From Pyrocephalus nanus (Eukaryota > Chordata > Aves > Passeriformes > Tyrannidae): a stretch of 64,000 bases of DNA. The position numbers and the translations under genes were made by a program. Shown here piece by piece: positions 25,801 through 37,667 of the stretch. The notes below the pieces were generated by a model. That model had not been told where the DNA came from, ran no database searches, and saw only the letters and a list, made by a program, of their open reading frames with translations. The stretch spans positions 11,887,501-11,951,500 of the forward strand of contig CM076267.1 in NCBI GenBank assembly GCA_038380795.1, given 5' to 3'. The first letter of the stretch is position 1; each line of letters begins with the position of its first letter.

Positions 25801-28800
25801 AAAGACTTTTTTGAAACAAAAAAAGTCTGTGCTTTATTCCAGATTAGATAGTTGGAAGTATCATAGTAGTGTTAGCATAGTCAGATCAATTTTGGGATGC
25901 CTGGATATTTGGCTGTTTTTTCAAGTCCAGAGAGAAATCTTTAGACAGTTGGGTCTTTGCCATGGCCAGAAGTCTTCTGCCTTCTGTTGCTGAAGGCAAG
26001 GTGTGGGATCAGCAGAGCAGCACAGCTGAGAGCACCACATTTCCACACAGGGACAAAGGAAAACTTGGTACCTGGAGCTGGCAGCTGAGTCACACCTTGT
26101 TCTGAGTGCAAATGCAGGAGATTGGCAAAGCACAAACCTCAATGGCAGGTCAAAATTAATGTAACCCTAGGCTACAGACCAGAAGACTCTGGTTTGGGAT
26201 CCATGTTTAGTTTGCATTTTTTAACTTCATCCTGTTTTTATACTGTTTGTAGTATAACAGTCTATTCAATGCTGTTGATTTAATAGGGTGATGTGAAGAG
26301 TCGAGCCTGCTTCAGTCATAACTGGAAATATTTATGGGGGTTGACATGTAAATGCCTTTCACTTACTTTTGGAGCATTAGAACATAATTGAAGTTGTGGA
26401 TGGCATTAAATCTTGTTGATTTTTATCAGTCTTTGTTTGGAGTTCCTTGGAAGAGAACCATCTTTCTGTTGCCAATTAGTTAATATTAACTCATTTGTTC
26501 CAGTATAGTTACTCACCCATAACTAAGGAGAGATGCTGCCTGCTGACCCAATACCATTGATATGACATTGCTTCAGATTCATACCAGTAAAATGAGGATA
26601 ATTTCTTATTATTTGTATATTAAAACAGAAATAGTTTATTATCTTGAGAATCAGCTGCAAAGTGAAAAATCATAGGATAGATAATTCCCTGCTTCTGCCT
26701 CTGCCATTCTGTTTTTCTCTACCACTAAGCCTATAGACTTAACAGATGTGTATTTTCTATGAGTAAGGAAACGATGCTGTGCCGTATCCTAGATATCTAA
26801 TTTCTGTATTTTATTATCTAGAAGGTCCATAAGCATAATTTATATGAAACACTCTTTGTTGTAACCCTCTAAAAGAGGGAGAAAATGAAGAAATCAGTTA
26901 TCCATTAACTATAGATAATTTTTATTATCTGCTAAGGTACTTTTAGACTGGCCTCTGGCTTTTATAGACTGTCCTCTGATGATGGTACGATCCATGTAGG
27001 TTTCTGCAACATTTAGCTTGCTAAAGAAGAAAAGCAGTAAATGATCACAGTCTTGAAGATTAATTGTTATATAGTCCATGCTGGAAGCTGCCAAGCACTG
27101 CAGCTGGGCAGTCACTGATGTTTCATAATATACGTTTATGTGCTCTCTTTCCCAACACATTTCAAATATTTAGTGCACAGGAGAAGCAGCCTAATCTACT
27201 TCATCTCTGAATCCCTCATAAAAATCACATTGTTTTTTCATCTGCTTAGCACTCCCCATTGCTGAGGCCACTTCCTGCTTTGAAACCAAGTCCGTAATTG
27301 TTTGTTCCTGTCTGGATCAGACTGTAAAGCCTTCAGGGATGGGAGTTTGCCTGGCTGGGTATTGGTAAACCTCCATCCCCTCCAGCTTAGATTATACAGG
27401 CTTTAAGTAACCACCTCTAGATGGCAAAAATTGACTCAAAAACATAGCCACATGCCTCCTAAGCCTCAAAGCAAACCCTTGTCTTCTGCTTAATAAAATT
27501 CTCTGGTTCTCTGCGTGTTTCACAATAGTGTACAAAGCCTCAAAGCCTTTTCAATGCGGTTTCACCTGCACTGCCTCATCCTCTACAACTTTCTGCAGAG
27601 ACAGTGTAACTAATAATCATGACAAAGCACTCCAGCTTGAGGTTCTACGTGCAGTTCTCATCTACATGTGGAGGTGCTGCTTTGCTGAGATCCCAGCCAG
27701 TTACACTGATGCCCTGTGCAGCCCATGAACCTGGCATGTTCTGCCTAAAGTGAGTCAGGACATAATTTTTCTTTCCTTACTTGCCAGTAGTTTGTGTCAC
27801 TTCGAAGCAGAAATGAAATTACTAAAACTTTTTAGAAAGCTGCTGCATATTGGCCAAGAGCATATTGTCACAGATAAGCTGTTTGCTGCAGCCATCAGGC
27901 AGCAAACATCATCTTAATGCACTGAGAAGTAGCTGAACAGAAGAAATTAAGTGGAAGAGATGGAGTCTCAGTTCTGGTTGTCTTAAGTGAGCAGAATCCC
28001 ATGGCTGCAGTGCATCGTGAACCAGGCAAACCACTGGGAATTGTCATATAAAGTTTGTCCAGCATATTTTGCAGAACTTTGATGATACCAATGTACTTTT
28101 CTATTAAAAGAAAAGGATCTGTGACAGGTGACTACTGTCCTGATCACACAGTTCCTAATACTGCACGTCAGCGTATCCCCTCCCATTGAAATCAGGAAGC
28201 TTTTCATGTGCATATTCCTGGAACTGCCTAACCTGCTACTTTGATGCTTACACCTTGGTAACAGTAAGGAAGACATTGCTAGAGGGGAACTGTTTGTTCC
28301 TCTGGCTTTGTGCATGTGAATATGGTTCCTTCCCTAAAGCAAAGTGGGTGGAAGTATAAAAATTTCTCTCTTTTGTGCGACTCACTAGAAAAGTCTTAAT
28401 GCATCACAGATGTCTTTCAAGGAACCCACCAGCAAACACAGCTTATGTTATGCCAGCAGAAGTCAGGCTGAATCTAGTCTCCAGTGTGTGGAGCATAAGG
28501 TAAGGGTTTGGAAAGGAGAAAAGCCTGCTGCTTTAAGGCCAAGAGCTATCTCCTGAATCTGCATTCTTGGGCTACCTGCCCCGTGTTGAGCGATGTCGAA
28601 CTAACCAGTTCAAGCCATGGTTTGTTTTAAGTTTTTACTGTGAGGTAAAATCATGTTTGTGACATACCTTACACACAGCTTAGTGTCTGTGTTTTTAAAG
28701 CACTGCAGGCTTGCTCTAGTCTTTCACATCTTGCTTCACAGCCACCCTTTTAAACCTGCTGCTTCCAACTGCCATCATCATTTGATGTCTTTGCTAGTTT

Positions 28801-31800
28801 TCTTTTGTATTTCTGAGATCCATGAGAATAATTATGTTAGGTCAGACAAAAAGCTTGCTTCACTTGATACCCTACCTGACTGACTATCAAGAAGAAAGCA
28901 TACAGTGATGCTTCCCTGTTGATATTCTTCCTCCTTCCAGCTGTATGAAGCTTAAAGCCTTCCCATGTGAATGGTTCTGCCTGACTCTCTGTGTGTTATG
29001 GCCTTTTTATTCCTTTTGTAAACGTGTCACACTTTTAATCCTGTTGTGACAGTGAGCTCCCCATCTGAGCATGTAGCAAACAGCAGCCTTTCATTTTCTT
29101 GGATTTCATAGCCACTACTTACTGTGGTGTTACTGCTAGTGTGAGTCATTCCTGTCACTTCCAGATGTATAGCTGTTGATCTTGCCTTCAAAGATGGGAG
29201 GAAGACCCGTTGCTTGATGCTGTTTGTTCATTTCTCTCACTGCTTTTCTTTTTTAAGGTTGTTTCACTCTGCTGGTCAGGTTAAACACCTGATTTAAAAA
29301 CATATTTGATTTTTTTGATATTGTACGGTATGTACAACTTGCAAGTCGCAAGTGTTGTGGCTCATGGCAAAATATCTTTGCCAAACTTTACTACAATTGC
29401 ACGTTCTTGTTGCCAAATGACCTGGCAGTTGGTATATTTGATAATGCACTGTCCTGTGTGTGGGAATGCTGCTGATTTCTCTGGCATTATGAGGTGAGCA
29501 GGATTCAGAGCGGGTTGGTGAATGCTCAGGGACATGCTTCCCCTGGTGGGATACAGAGTCCATCTGGATGGCTGAACGTTTTGTTTTGCTAAAGCCAGAA
29601 GGAAAAAGAGGGCTGGTGCTTGCATTGCATAATGGTGGCACTTGGCTTTCTGTGCCAGCAGGGATGAATTTGTGTTTTTGGCTCGTTCTCCACTGGTGTT
29701 GTCCTGCCCTTTCCTACGCCCTGTCGCCTGCCCATCCTCCCCAAGGGAGCCAGGAGTAGTTACCTACAGAGGCTGATTCAAGCAAGCATGTCAGCGCATG
29801 CTTTTGAATCCTGTTGATGTCAGTGATACTTCAGCTTGTTATTAAAATTAATCATATGCTCAAGGGTTTGCTGAAGTGTGGCTGAGATGCCGGCGCTGTC
29901 TGCCAGATGTGCTCGTGGAAGGCTTGGAAGTCTCCCTGGTGCTGTCACATTTACAAGCTAATATCAGCAGGAAGCATACTGGACATGTGTAATACATCCT
30001 TCTGTGTTCAGGGAGAAGGCACTGCAGGGAGAAGGGATGTGAAATACCCACCCTCTCTGTAAATGTGGCCAGATCCTTGCTAGAAATGGGCGGCTGTGCT
30101 GGAAGGAGGACTGGCAGGGTCATAAATAATTCCTGCATCTTCACAACTTTCCTTGCTCACCTTATGATGTGCAAAATATGTGTGACCTTTGTTGCTATGG
30201 AGCCATTTCTTGTTTTGTGAAAAATTACAACTGTATTTTAATGCCCCTTGTGCTTGGAAGTGGTTAATAGGCTTTAAGAAAAGATTTTGTCTCGTGCACT
30301 TTTCTCATACCTTCAGCTTAATATGCACAGTAACCTGTATGCAAACAGGATATGGAGTTGTAACCCAGATAGAATACTCACTGAAATTTTTACCTACAGT
30401 TTTTTTACAGTAGTATTTTACAATAGTATTTTAGGTCAGAGTCTGACCTTAGGTGCATACTAAAGCATTGTTGCTTTCGAACCAAGAGGATGTAATAAGA
30501 TTTGGTGGGGGTTTTTTATTTTCTCTTAATGTGTTGTGATATATGTGCAGGCTTTTCTTTCTGAGGGTGTTTGAAAACATTTACCAACAGTATTTGGCAT
30601 TGTTGCAAAACAAAATCCCAAGTGCTTGTGTCCAAATAGTTGTAGATGGGGCTTTTGAGCCAGTGGCTTGTTAGTGAATGTAGTTAAATTGATTGCAGGA
30701 TACCAAAGCTCTCTGTAAGTCCACTGCATTGTTTGTGGAAAGCAAACATCAGAAGCTGCAGTGCCAGGAAGTGGATTCCTTTAAAGGAGACCTTCTGGGA
30801 GCTCCTGACTTCATCCACTCAGCAATTCAACTCTGTGGTGTCAGAGCTTGGTGTTAGGTTTCCTTTAAGTACTGGGGTGTTTCTCTCCTTTGCCAACAAA
30901 ATCACACAGTGCTTGCTCCTAAGCTCGTACTGACTTATGTGGAAAAATATTAACTTTCATGCTTCTTACGTGTGAAATTGAAGAGGAATTAGCAAAGGAA
31001 TAGCTGGAAGAGGGAAAACTTGCTGGAAGTGGGAAAGCACGCTTTTGGTTCTGCATGGTTTCTCATTCACAGATGTTTCAGGATGAAATTTTTTTAGTGT
31101 TGTCCACATTGTGGATTGCCATTCTTTTTGGAATATGTTTTAATATTATAATTAAATGCAGAGAAAGGCCTGAAGTAAATGGAACATTTGGACAGTTTTT
31201 CTTCTCTAAATAGGGCACTGATGCAGAAGCAGTCAAAATCTCAGGTTATTTCACCATCCTGCCTGTATCTTGCCTGCATGCATTATTTGTGCTGAAGTAT
31301 CTGAGATCCCATTCACTGTTGGATCTGCTTTAGAGGATGCCAGAAGTCAAGTGGATGACTTTGATTATTTCCTGGGTATACAAGTGTCTTGTGCCATTCC
31401 TCTTTTAGGGAGGTAGCTGTCAGCATGTCTGCAAGATTATTGTTAGTACTGTGGCTGTGATATAAAGACTGTGGGTGAATCAGGCTTTGTAGATGGAGCT
31501 GATCTCTTCTGGTCACAGTTCATTGCTGCTATCTTGAAAGTCAGTTAAACCTTTTAGGAAAATATTTGGTAGTCCAAACAGGGAGACATTCTTGTCCTAG
31601 TGAGGACTGAGATAAACTTCCAGATATTCCTGATTCATGCATTATCCCCAGTAGTTGCTTAAAAATAATGAAAGCTTGCCTTCTTTTGAGGCTTTGCTAG
31701 AGGTGCATCCATGGGTTGCCTTAGTCAAATAGAAATGTTCATTCAGGATTTACCCTCCCTTAAAAGTAAGCCTGAACACAGGGGAGTAAGTGAGGATGAG

Positions 31801-32798
31801 AAAAAGCATCCTCCATCTTTTGTATTGTAACAAGAACATGAGGAGCAAAAGGTGTGTTATTTGTGGCCAGGAAGAGTGCAACCAAGAGGAAGCTTCATTT
31901 TGTTGCCTGGCAATTAGCACAGACACTTGAAAAAAAGAAAACCTGCCTTCCCATCCTGTTCTTTTTTTATCCAATTACTGCAGAATGTAAAACGAATAAA
32001 TTCTCATGGGAGGAGAGACCAGATTTGGGTCTCTCCTCTTTGAACTAGCTGTCCTACCTGCTGGGGAACAGTGAAAGTTGTGAATTTGCCTTCACCTGAT
32101 GGAAGAATGGAGTTGAATTTAGGACCTCCCTTGCTTAGCAGTTTGGGCTAGTTGCAAAAGGTGAGTGCTGCTGCTGCTTCCACTTGTTCTTCCTCCCATT
32201 TTGTACAGTGATCCCAGTTACATGTTCTGAGAGTGCAGCTGCCTGGTCAGGGACTCCCTAAAGCCTGTTTGTGTCTGTAGCCTGGTTTTGAATACAGCAT
32301 AATCTATTTGGGAAATGGCAGGACACCCCTGTGTAGCCTCAGATGTCTCAGCTTGGGCACCCGAGCACTTGGCAGGTGAGATACTAAAAGGTGCAAGGGT
32401 GCCATTCGGGGCAGTGTTTAAGGAGATAAATTTTGTATAAGTCTAAGCTTGTGGGTTTAGGTTCTGTGACAGTGGCTGGAGAGATGCCAGCCTCCTGCTT
32501 CTCTTGGGATGGGAGTGCCTGTCTCTCTTAGGTGACAGATGATTTTCTCTAACTAGCCACAACTTTGGCACGGATACATTAGGCAGGATGGACATTTTGC
32601 CACTGGCTGGAACAAAGATGTCACTGGAGGCAAAGGATGTGAATTCTTGGAGTCGGTCACCTCTCGACAGAGCCTCCTGCAGATCGGTTAATGAACATCC
32701 CCAAGTGTATGCTGGCAGTCATTCCCAGCACACTCCAGCGGTGTTGGCTGTCAAGTGTGACCTCATTAACATAAGGGTTTGCTCTGCTTTCATTCCAG
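22892..32798 (+). other. CLASP1: CLASP1 intron, 9.9 kb (longest complete intron here)
   Basis: This intron contains a tRNA-like element at about 24909-24970 and a weak old-repeat resemblance near 27310-27370 (a TGTAAAGCCTTCAGGGATGGGA stretch, not scored separately). The remainder is unique-looking DNA with no supported exon. Open frames on both strands are short and lack codon or domain signal. Confidence 0.8.
24909..24970 (+). repeat. tRNA-like element (SINE head or tRNA pseudogene)
   Basis: Box A reads TGGCCCAGTTGG at 24914-24925 and matches the RNA polymerase III consensus TRGCnnAGYnGG. About 25 bases later GGTCACGAATTCC (24951-24963) resembles box B GGTTCGAnTCC with one inserted base and a substitution. 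The spacing suits a tRNA or tRNA-derived SINE. The acceptor stem and anticodon arm do not fold cleanly by eye, so a functional tRNA is unlikely. I see no CR1-type tail that would identify an avian SINE. Confidence 0.4.
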
Positions 32799-33005
32799 GT
32801 CGTCAGAGCTGCCGAAGAAGCTGCTTCCACGCTGGCGAGTTCCATCCACCCCGAGCAGTGCATCAAAGTGCTTTGCCCTATCATTCAGACTGCAGATTAT
32901 CCAATTAACTTGGCTGCCATCAAAATGCAGACAAAAGTCATCGAGAGGATTTCCAAGGAATCGTTGCATCAGCTCCTACCTGATATCATTCCTGGGTTGT
33001 TACAG
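32799..33005 (+). CDS. CLASP1: CLASP1 exon (C-terminal HEAT domain core)
   Basis: This exon is 207 nt, exactly 69 codons, phase 0 at both ends, with acceptor TTCCAG and donor GTACAT. It encodes VVRAAEEAASTLASSIHPEQ, then CIKVLCPIIQTADYPINLAA, IKMQTKVIERISKESLHQLL and PDIIPGLLQ. The TADYPINLAAIKMQTKV signature is diagnostic of CLASP C-terminal domains. The region belongs to the helical array that binds CLIP-170 and CENP-E and contributes to localisation at cortex and kinetochore (family knowledge). Confidence 0.97.
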
Positions 33006-35686
33006 GTACATAACCCTATGTCACTGCTCCTGAGCTCAGACAAAATTGAGTAATGTGTTAGGTATGTGACCTAAGAGAGAATGCTGGACCCTCTGGAGCC
33101 AAATTTTGGTAAATTAAAGTTTTAAACCCTTAATTTTGGGTAAATTAAAGTTTTTGTATTTGAGTTTTTGATGTTTTTAGAGTTAAGGAAAACTCAGGTT
33201 CCTATGTGTATATTCCACAGTTAGATGACTTGGCCTGAGTCCTAAATAAGCCAGTAGCAGCCATGTAATAAATGTGAGAGAAGGGGTTAACAACATCTTA
33301 TGCTGTCTCTTTATGTCTTGTAGTCCCCTTGAATTCTGCTGAGCTGTTCTGTGCTTTGATGGTACTTTGCAGTTGAATTTGAATCCCAGCAGGCAGGCTG
33401 CTCCTTTCTTCTTGCCTCTCTGAAACTACCCGCTGACTTATTCAGTCTCTTTTTCATAACTCTCTCAGGCTGGGTGGGGAGCTGTGTTTTTGTCAGTGCT
33501 AAGGCTTGGTTTTACACTGTGAATTTTAGTTTTGAGCATTGGCTGTAGCATGTTGTCTTCTGGTTCACTGCACAGGCAGCTGGTGGTGCCAGCAGTTGGG
33601 ATGAGTCTGCAAGCAAGAAGAAAATAAGGGAAGTGGCAGTGAGGGAGGAAAGAGATTATGTGTGTCTATGGGGGAGAGATTGTGACAGGAACAAATCAGT
33701 CAGTGTGAAAGGGAAGACATGTTTGTGTGGGTAAGACGTCCATGGAGAACTGGGATAAAGAAGCCTTTGTGGCGAGCATAAAATGTTGGAAGGACAAGAG
33801 CAAAGTCAAAATTCTCCTTATGCATCCTGGTATTCATCCCAATTTTGTAGTGTCAGCTCTTGCAATTCTTTTCTTAATTCTCAACTTCTGGGAATTGGAC
33901 AATTCTGTATTGATCTAAACTTTTGTTGTAAAATGGTTTTAGCCATAATTGTTGTAGACAACAACATGAACAGTGACACTTTGCTGCACTGGAAAAGTTT
34001 GGAAGCAGCATGTCTTTAAAAAGGCTCTTATGTCTTCTTAAATTGCTTCCATGTCTTTAAATGGTTCTTGTTTCAAAGCCTAGTTTGTCAGTGATATTTT
34101 CTTACCTTAGAAACTCATAGTGATCAAAGAACTCTACTCCTTACATTTGGGAAGTATTTTGGGATTCTGGCTGAAGGACTGCATGTGGAGAGTATCACCT
34201 TGATGCTTGTTTCCCATGCTGAGGGTGCTGGCAGAGCAGTGAAGAGGCGAGGAGTGTCAGACAGCAGCAGTAGGAGCACGAGTGTGCAGCTCAACAGCCT
34301 GGAGTGGGATCTCCATGAACAGATGGGATCTCTGGGAAAGAAAAGGGCTTGGCAGGGGAGACCTGTGGTGCTTGCCCTGGTCCTGAAGAGGAGCCCTGGC
34401 TCCCTTGGAGCCTGGGAGACAAAGCTGTGCTGCAGGGGACTCTCCCATGCATTGCCTCTCAATACTCTCAGGCTACAGAGAGCTCTGAGCCTGGATCATC
34501 TCCTGGGTGAACACTCCAACCAGTGAGCTGTGCAGTTAAATGCCAGGAGAAGAAGCAGCCACTGCCTTGCAGCAAGTTGGCAGATGGAGAGATGGGGTGA
34601 CAGTCCCACTGGCACAGTCAGAGCAGGCTCTGCCAACCCAGTGCCCGCCAGGATGCAGCCCTCTCAGGCCTCAACACCACATGGATCTGCCTGCCCCCAT
34701 GGGAGCAATTTGAGATGCACATGTAAGAATAATCCCAGGCCTGCGGGGAGAGTTGAGGTTAAGCAGAGGCAACTGATGGGTTTGGGAGCCTTTGGGTTGG
34801 AATCCACAGGGACCCTGCTTCCCAGCTGTTCTCCCAGCAGTGGATTTTGTTCCTCTGCTGTAGGCCTGACTTCAACCTTTTCTCCACCTCCATCTTCAAT
34901 AGCTTGGTGTTTCTCTGAGCTCATTGAGGTCTTCTGCTTTTCTAGCTCAGTGCTCTGTGGGATTTCAGACTGTCATTTTGGGCTGGGCTTGGACCCTGCA
35001 GCTAGAACAGCCCAGCTGTGCTGTATCCCTCCTCTGGCTTTCCTGGCAGAGATCACCCGGCATCCGGAGGAGCCAGCATCCCATAGGATAAAGTCATGTC
35101 TGTGTTTCTCATGGGATGGGGTGGCTGCTGAGTGATGAATCTTTGCCTGAGCTTGGGACTGATGCCACCAGCTGCTCAGTGACCTGGTGGCTGGCCTGAG
35201 CTCTGCTCAAGCTGCCCGAGATCAGCACATGGACAGGGGTCTTTCCGCATGTTCTTTCCTGTGGTATTTCCTACCTGGTGGGTGGGCTCCCCTCCAAGAA
35301 GCCCTGACCATCCAGGATAGCACATGGTCATCTGCACTGAACACAGAAGTGTGTATATCTGACAGATTCCCAAGCTCATGTCAGGAAACTGTGTGTTTAA
35401 CATTAAGTAACATTAAATTGTTATTTAATGCTGTAAATAACAGGATATTAATAACTTAGGGCAGCAGTAAGTAATAACAGAAGGAGCAGATAGGATGTCC
35501 TGGGTGATTGCATTCTCTTGCTCTTCGACTATTCAGGTAGCAAACTGTATGTTAAGAAGGGCCTTTCTGACATGTCAGTAGAAAGGTCAACCACATTTGC
35601 AAAATGGACATCAGCTCTGTAGCATATTGCCCAGGAAGGGTGTTGGGGAGTGCTCTGTCTTCTGACCCTTTTGTCTTGTTTCGTAG
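33006..35686 (+). other. CLASP1: CLASP1 intron, 2.7 kb
   Basis: This intron holds an imperfect 30-bp tandem duplication at 33102-33157 and a GC-richer block at about 34150-35300. That block has long open frames on both strands (the longest is 201 codons at 34530-35135, +), but I recognise no protein in it. No additional exon is supported. Confidence 0.8.
33102..33157. repeat. Two-copy imperfect tandem repeat, unit about 30 bp
   Basis: AATTTTGGTAAATTAAAGTT at 33102 recurs as AATTTTGGGTAAATTAAAGT at 33132, with one inserted G. The intervening bases TTAAACCCTT complete the unit. It is a local duplication inside an intron. Confidence 0.85.
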
Positions 35687-35803
35687 GGCTATGATAACAC
35701 AGAGAGCAGTGTCCGTAAAGCCAGCGTGTTTTGCCTGGTGGCAATTTATTCAGTAATTGGAGAAGAACTGAAACCTCATCTCGCACAGCTCACAGGAAGC
35801 AAG
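35687..35803 (+). CDS. CLASP1: CLASP1 exon (GYDNTESSVRKA)
   Basis: This exon is 117 nt, exactly 39 codons, phase 0, with acceptor TCGTAG and donor GTACAG. It encodes GYDNTESSVRKASVFCLVAI, then YSVIGEELKPHLAQLTGSK. The SSVRKA-x-V-F-C pattern is the hallmark of the final HEAT repeat in CLASP and XMAP215-like TOG domains, and the exon is conserved nearly throughout the family. It is followed by the short terminal exon that carries the basic helix and Ser-rich tail. Confidence 0.97.
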
Positions 35804-37580
35804 GTACAGGAGTGTGCCTGATGTTTTGATGTTTTGATACTGCAAGCTGCTCTGCAGGCTACTACAAACGGCAAGGCTTCACTGCAGCTCTGGGTCGAGT
35901 TCCCTGTACTCTGTTAAATCCTGCCTCACCCTGACAAATATCATTAGCACAGCACTTGCTCAGCAGTGTGAGCATTTGAAATCCCACTAAGAAAATTCTG
36001 ATGGGGTTCAGAGATTGGTTTCATGATGTATTTGATCCTGTGTAACTGCAAGTTGCCACTGAGCAAGTCCTTCCCACTTCACCCATGTCTGCCTTGCCTC
36101 TTTGGTGTTGCGTCCCGGGGCAGCTGTGCAGTGTGTTGGATCAGCTGCTGCTCTGGCTGAAAACCAGATCTGCAATCTAAATAAAATACCTTTCAGTCTG
36201 CCCTGTGGCTGCACAGGTAACCTGGTGCAGAGAATGATGGGAATGCATGGCTGGGATGATGGGAGAACAGGCCCTCTCAGCACCATGTTTGATTAGGGAT
36301 GATAGAAATGCAGGTAGAGCTTCACTCGTAATAGCACAGCACATGGGTCCCTCTCCTTCTGGGACAACAGCAAGCTCAAGTGACCCTTCAAAGGACTTTG
36401 TGCCCTGGAGTCAGGCTAACTCAAAGCAAAACTCAGATTCTGACCTGATGCTGCAAGTGAAACCAAGCCCTTAATTCAGCTCTGTCCTTCTGACAAGAGC
36501 TGGGCATTTATGTTGAAGTGGGCAGTGCTTGATTGCTTTTCAGAGCTGCTCAGGAAGCCATCACAAAATTTTTTTTCTCCCATCTGAAGTCGTCATACAC
36601 AAGATTTCTGTGCAATTTTAAGATTAATTCTGTATTTTTTTGTTTCTGAAATAGATCTCTGCATATGAATAGCTATTTAGTTCAGAGGGCTTCATTCTGT
36701 CATTTTAAAGCAGTAATTTCTTTCATTAGTAGGAAGTGTGTCGTAGGCCAAAACAACCTGAGACTGAAACACTTGGATTTTATTTTTGTGTTGTCTTGTA
36801 CTTAAATTACTTGGGCCTCCAAATTGCTCTGGAAATAGACAGCTATGGTTGCTGAGGTTTGCCTCGTTCCATTTGGGCTGTTAGGAAATTCCCCTATAAA
36901 ATGTTGTAGAGGCTTTATTATCCCAGTATCCTAGGTGCCACGGACTTACTCCACCACATAACTAACTATAAACATGTGAGTAATTCTTCTGGGTTTATGC
37001 AGACTGCCTGCATGTTTAAAAGTTAAATGTGAGCATGAGTCATTACAGGATCTGGAGTTAGGGTGGCAAGGCGGAAAAAGAAAACAAACCCATGGAAAGG
37101 AAGTATATAGCCATAATTACTGCAGTTTTACTAGATGTACCAAGTTAGTAAAGATATAATGTCATTGAAAATGAACATTTTATAAAGCACAAAGAGTTCA
37201 AGGTGTTTCCTAGGAAGAGGACCCATGGCTCTTGGGTCACCAGTGTGCCTGCAATCCTGCTGACCTCTGTGGGAATCCCGCTTGACCTGATCAGGCTGCA
37301 GGATTGAGTCTGTGAACTGCTTGCTGGCTGCTGAAGTGAAATACAAGAGGTTTTTCTAAATCCCATTAAATGTGTCTGTAACTTCAGTTGGACTGGGCAT
37401 ACCCTCCTGCCTCTGTTCTGAAATATGGTCAGTTTGGCTTCTGTTTTTCCTCCAGAGTGCCCTGTGTTAACTCATTCAAAACTGAGCTCACCACAGAATG
37501 CGAGTTTTTAGATTTGCAATCAGCTTGTACCCACCTGTTTTTCCTGGAATTTTCTCCTGATGTTTGTTTGTTTCTTTCAG
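35804..37580 (+). other. CLASP1: CLASP1 last intron, 1.8 kb
   Basis: GT-AG intron without recognisable elements. The acceptor is preceded by TTTGTTTGTTTCTTTCAG, a strong pyrimidine-rich site. Confidence 0.85.
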
Positions 37581-37667
37581 ATGAAGCTACTAAACTTGTA
37601 TATAAAGAGGGCCCAGACCACCAACAGCAACAGCAGTTCCTCTTCAGATGTTTCAACGCACAGTTAA
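37581..37667 (+). CDS. CLASP1: CLASP1 terminal coding exon with stop
   Basis: The last 28 codons plus TAA start at an in-frame Met codon immediately after the acceptor. They encode MKLLNLYIKRAQTTNS followed by NSSSSSDVSTHS. The MKLLNLYIKRAQT helix is shared by all CLASPs. The tail then diverges between paralogues, and the Ser-run ending DVSTHS is the CLASP1 form, whereas CLASP2 ends in a Gly/Asp/Pro-containing tail (family knowledge). The Ser-rich tail could be phosphorylated (inference). The stop is at 37665-37667. Confidence 0.97.
   Translation: MKLLNLYIKRAQTTNSNSSSSSDVSTHS

Noticed and set aside
34530..35135. 201-codon plus-strand open frame as a gene
   Set aside because: It has no domain or family resemblance, low-complexity Ser/Pro/Cys composition, a GC-rich background and competing open frames on the other strand.
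9172..37667. CLASP2 as the identity of the first gene
   Set aside because: The linker (GRTPSRHSSSRTSP) and the DVSTHS terminus are of CLASP1 type, and the downstream neighbour is TFCP2L1, the known neighbour of CLASP1. CLASP2 neighbours UBP1.
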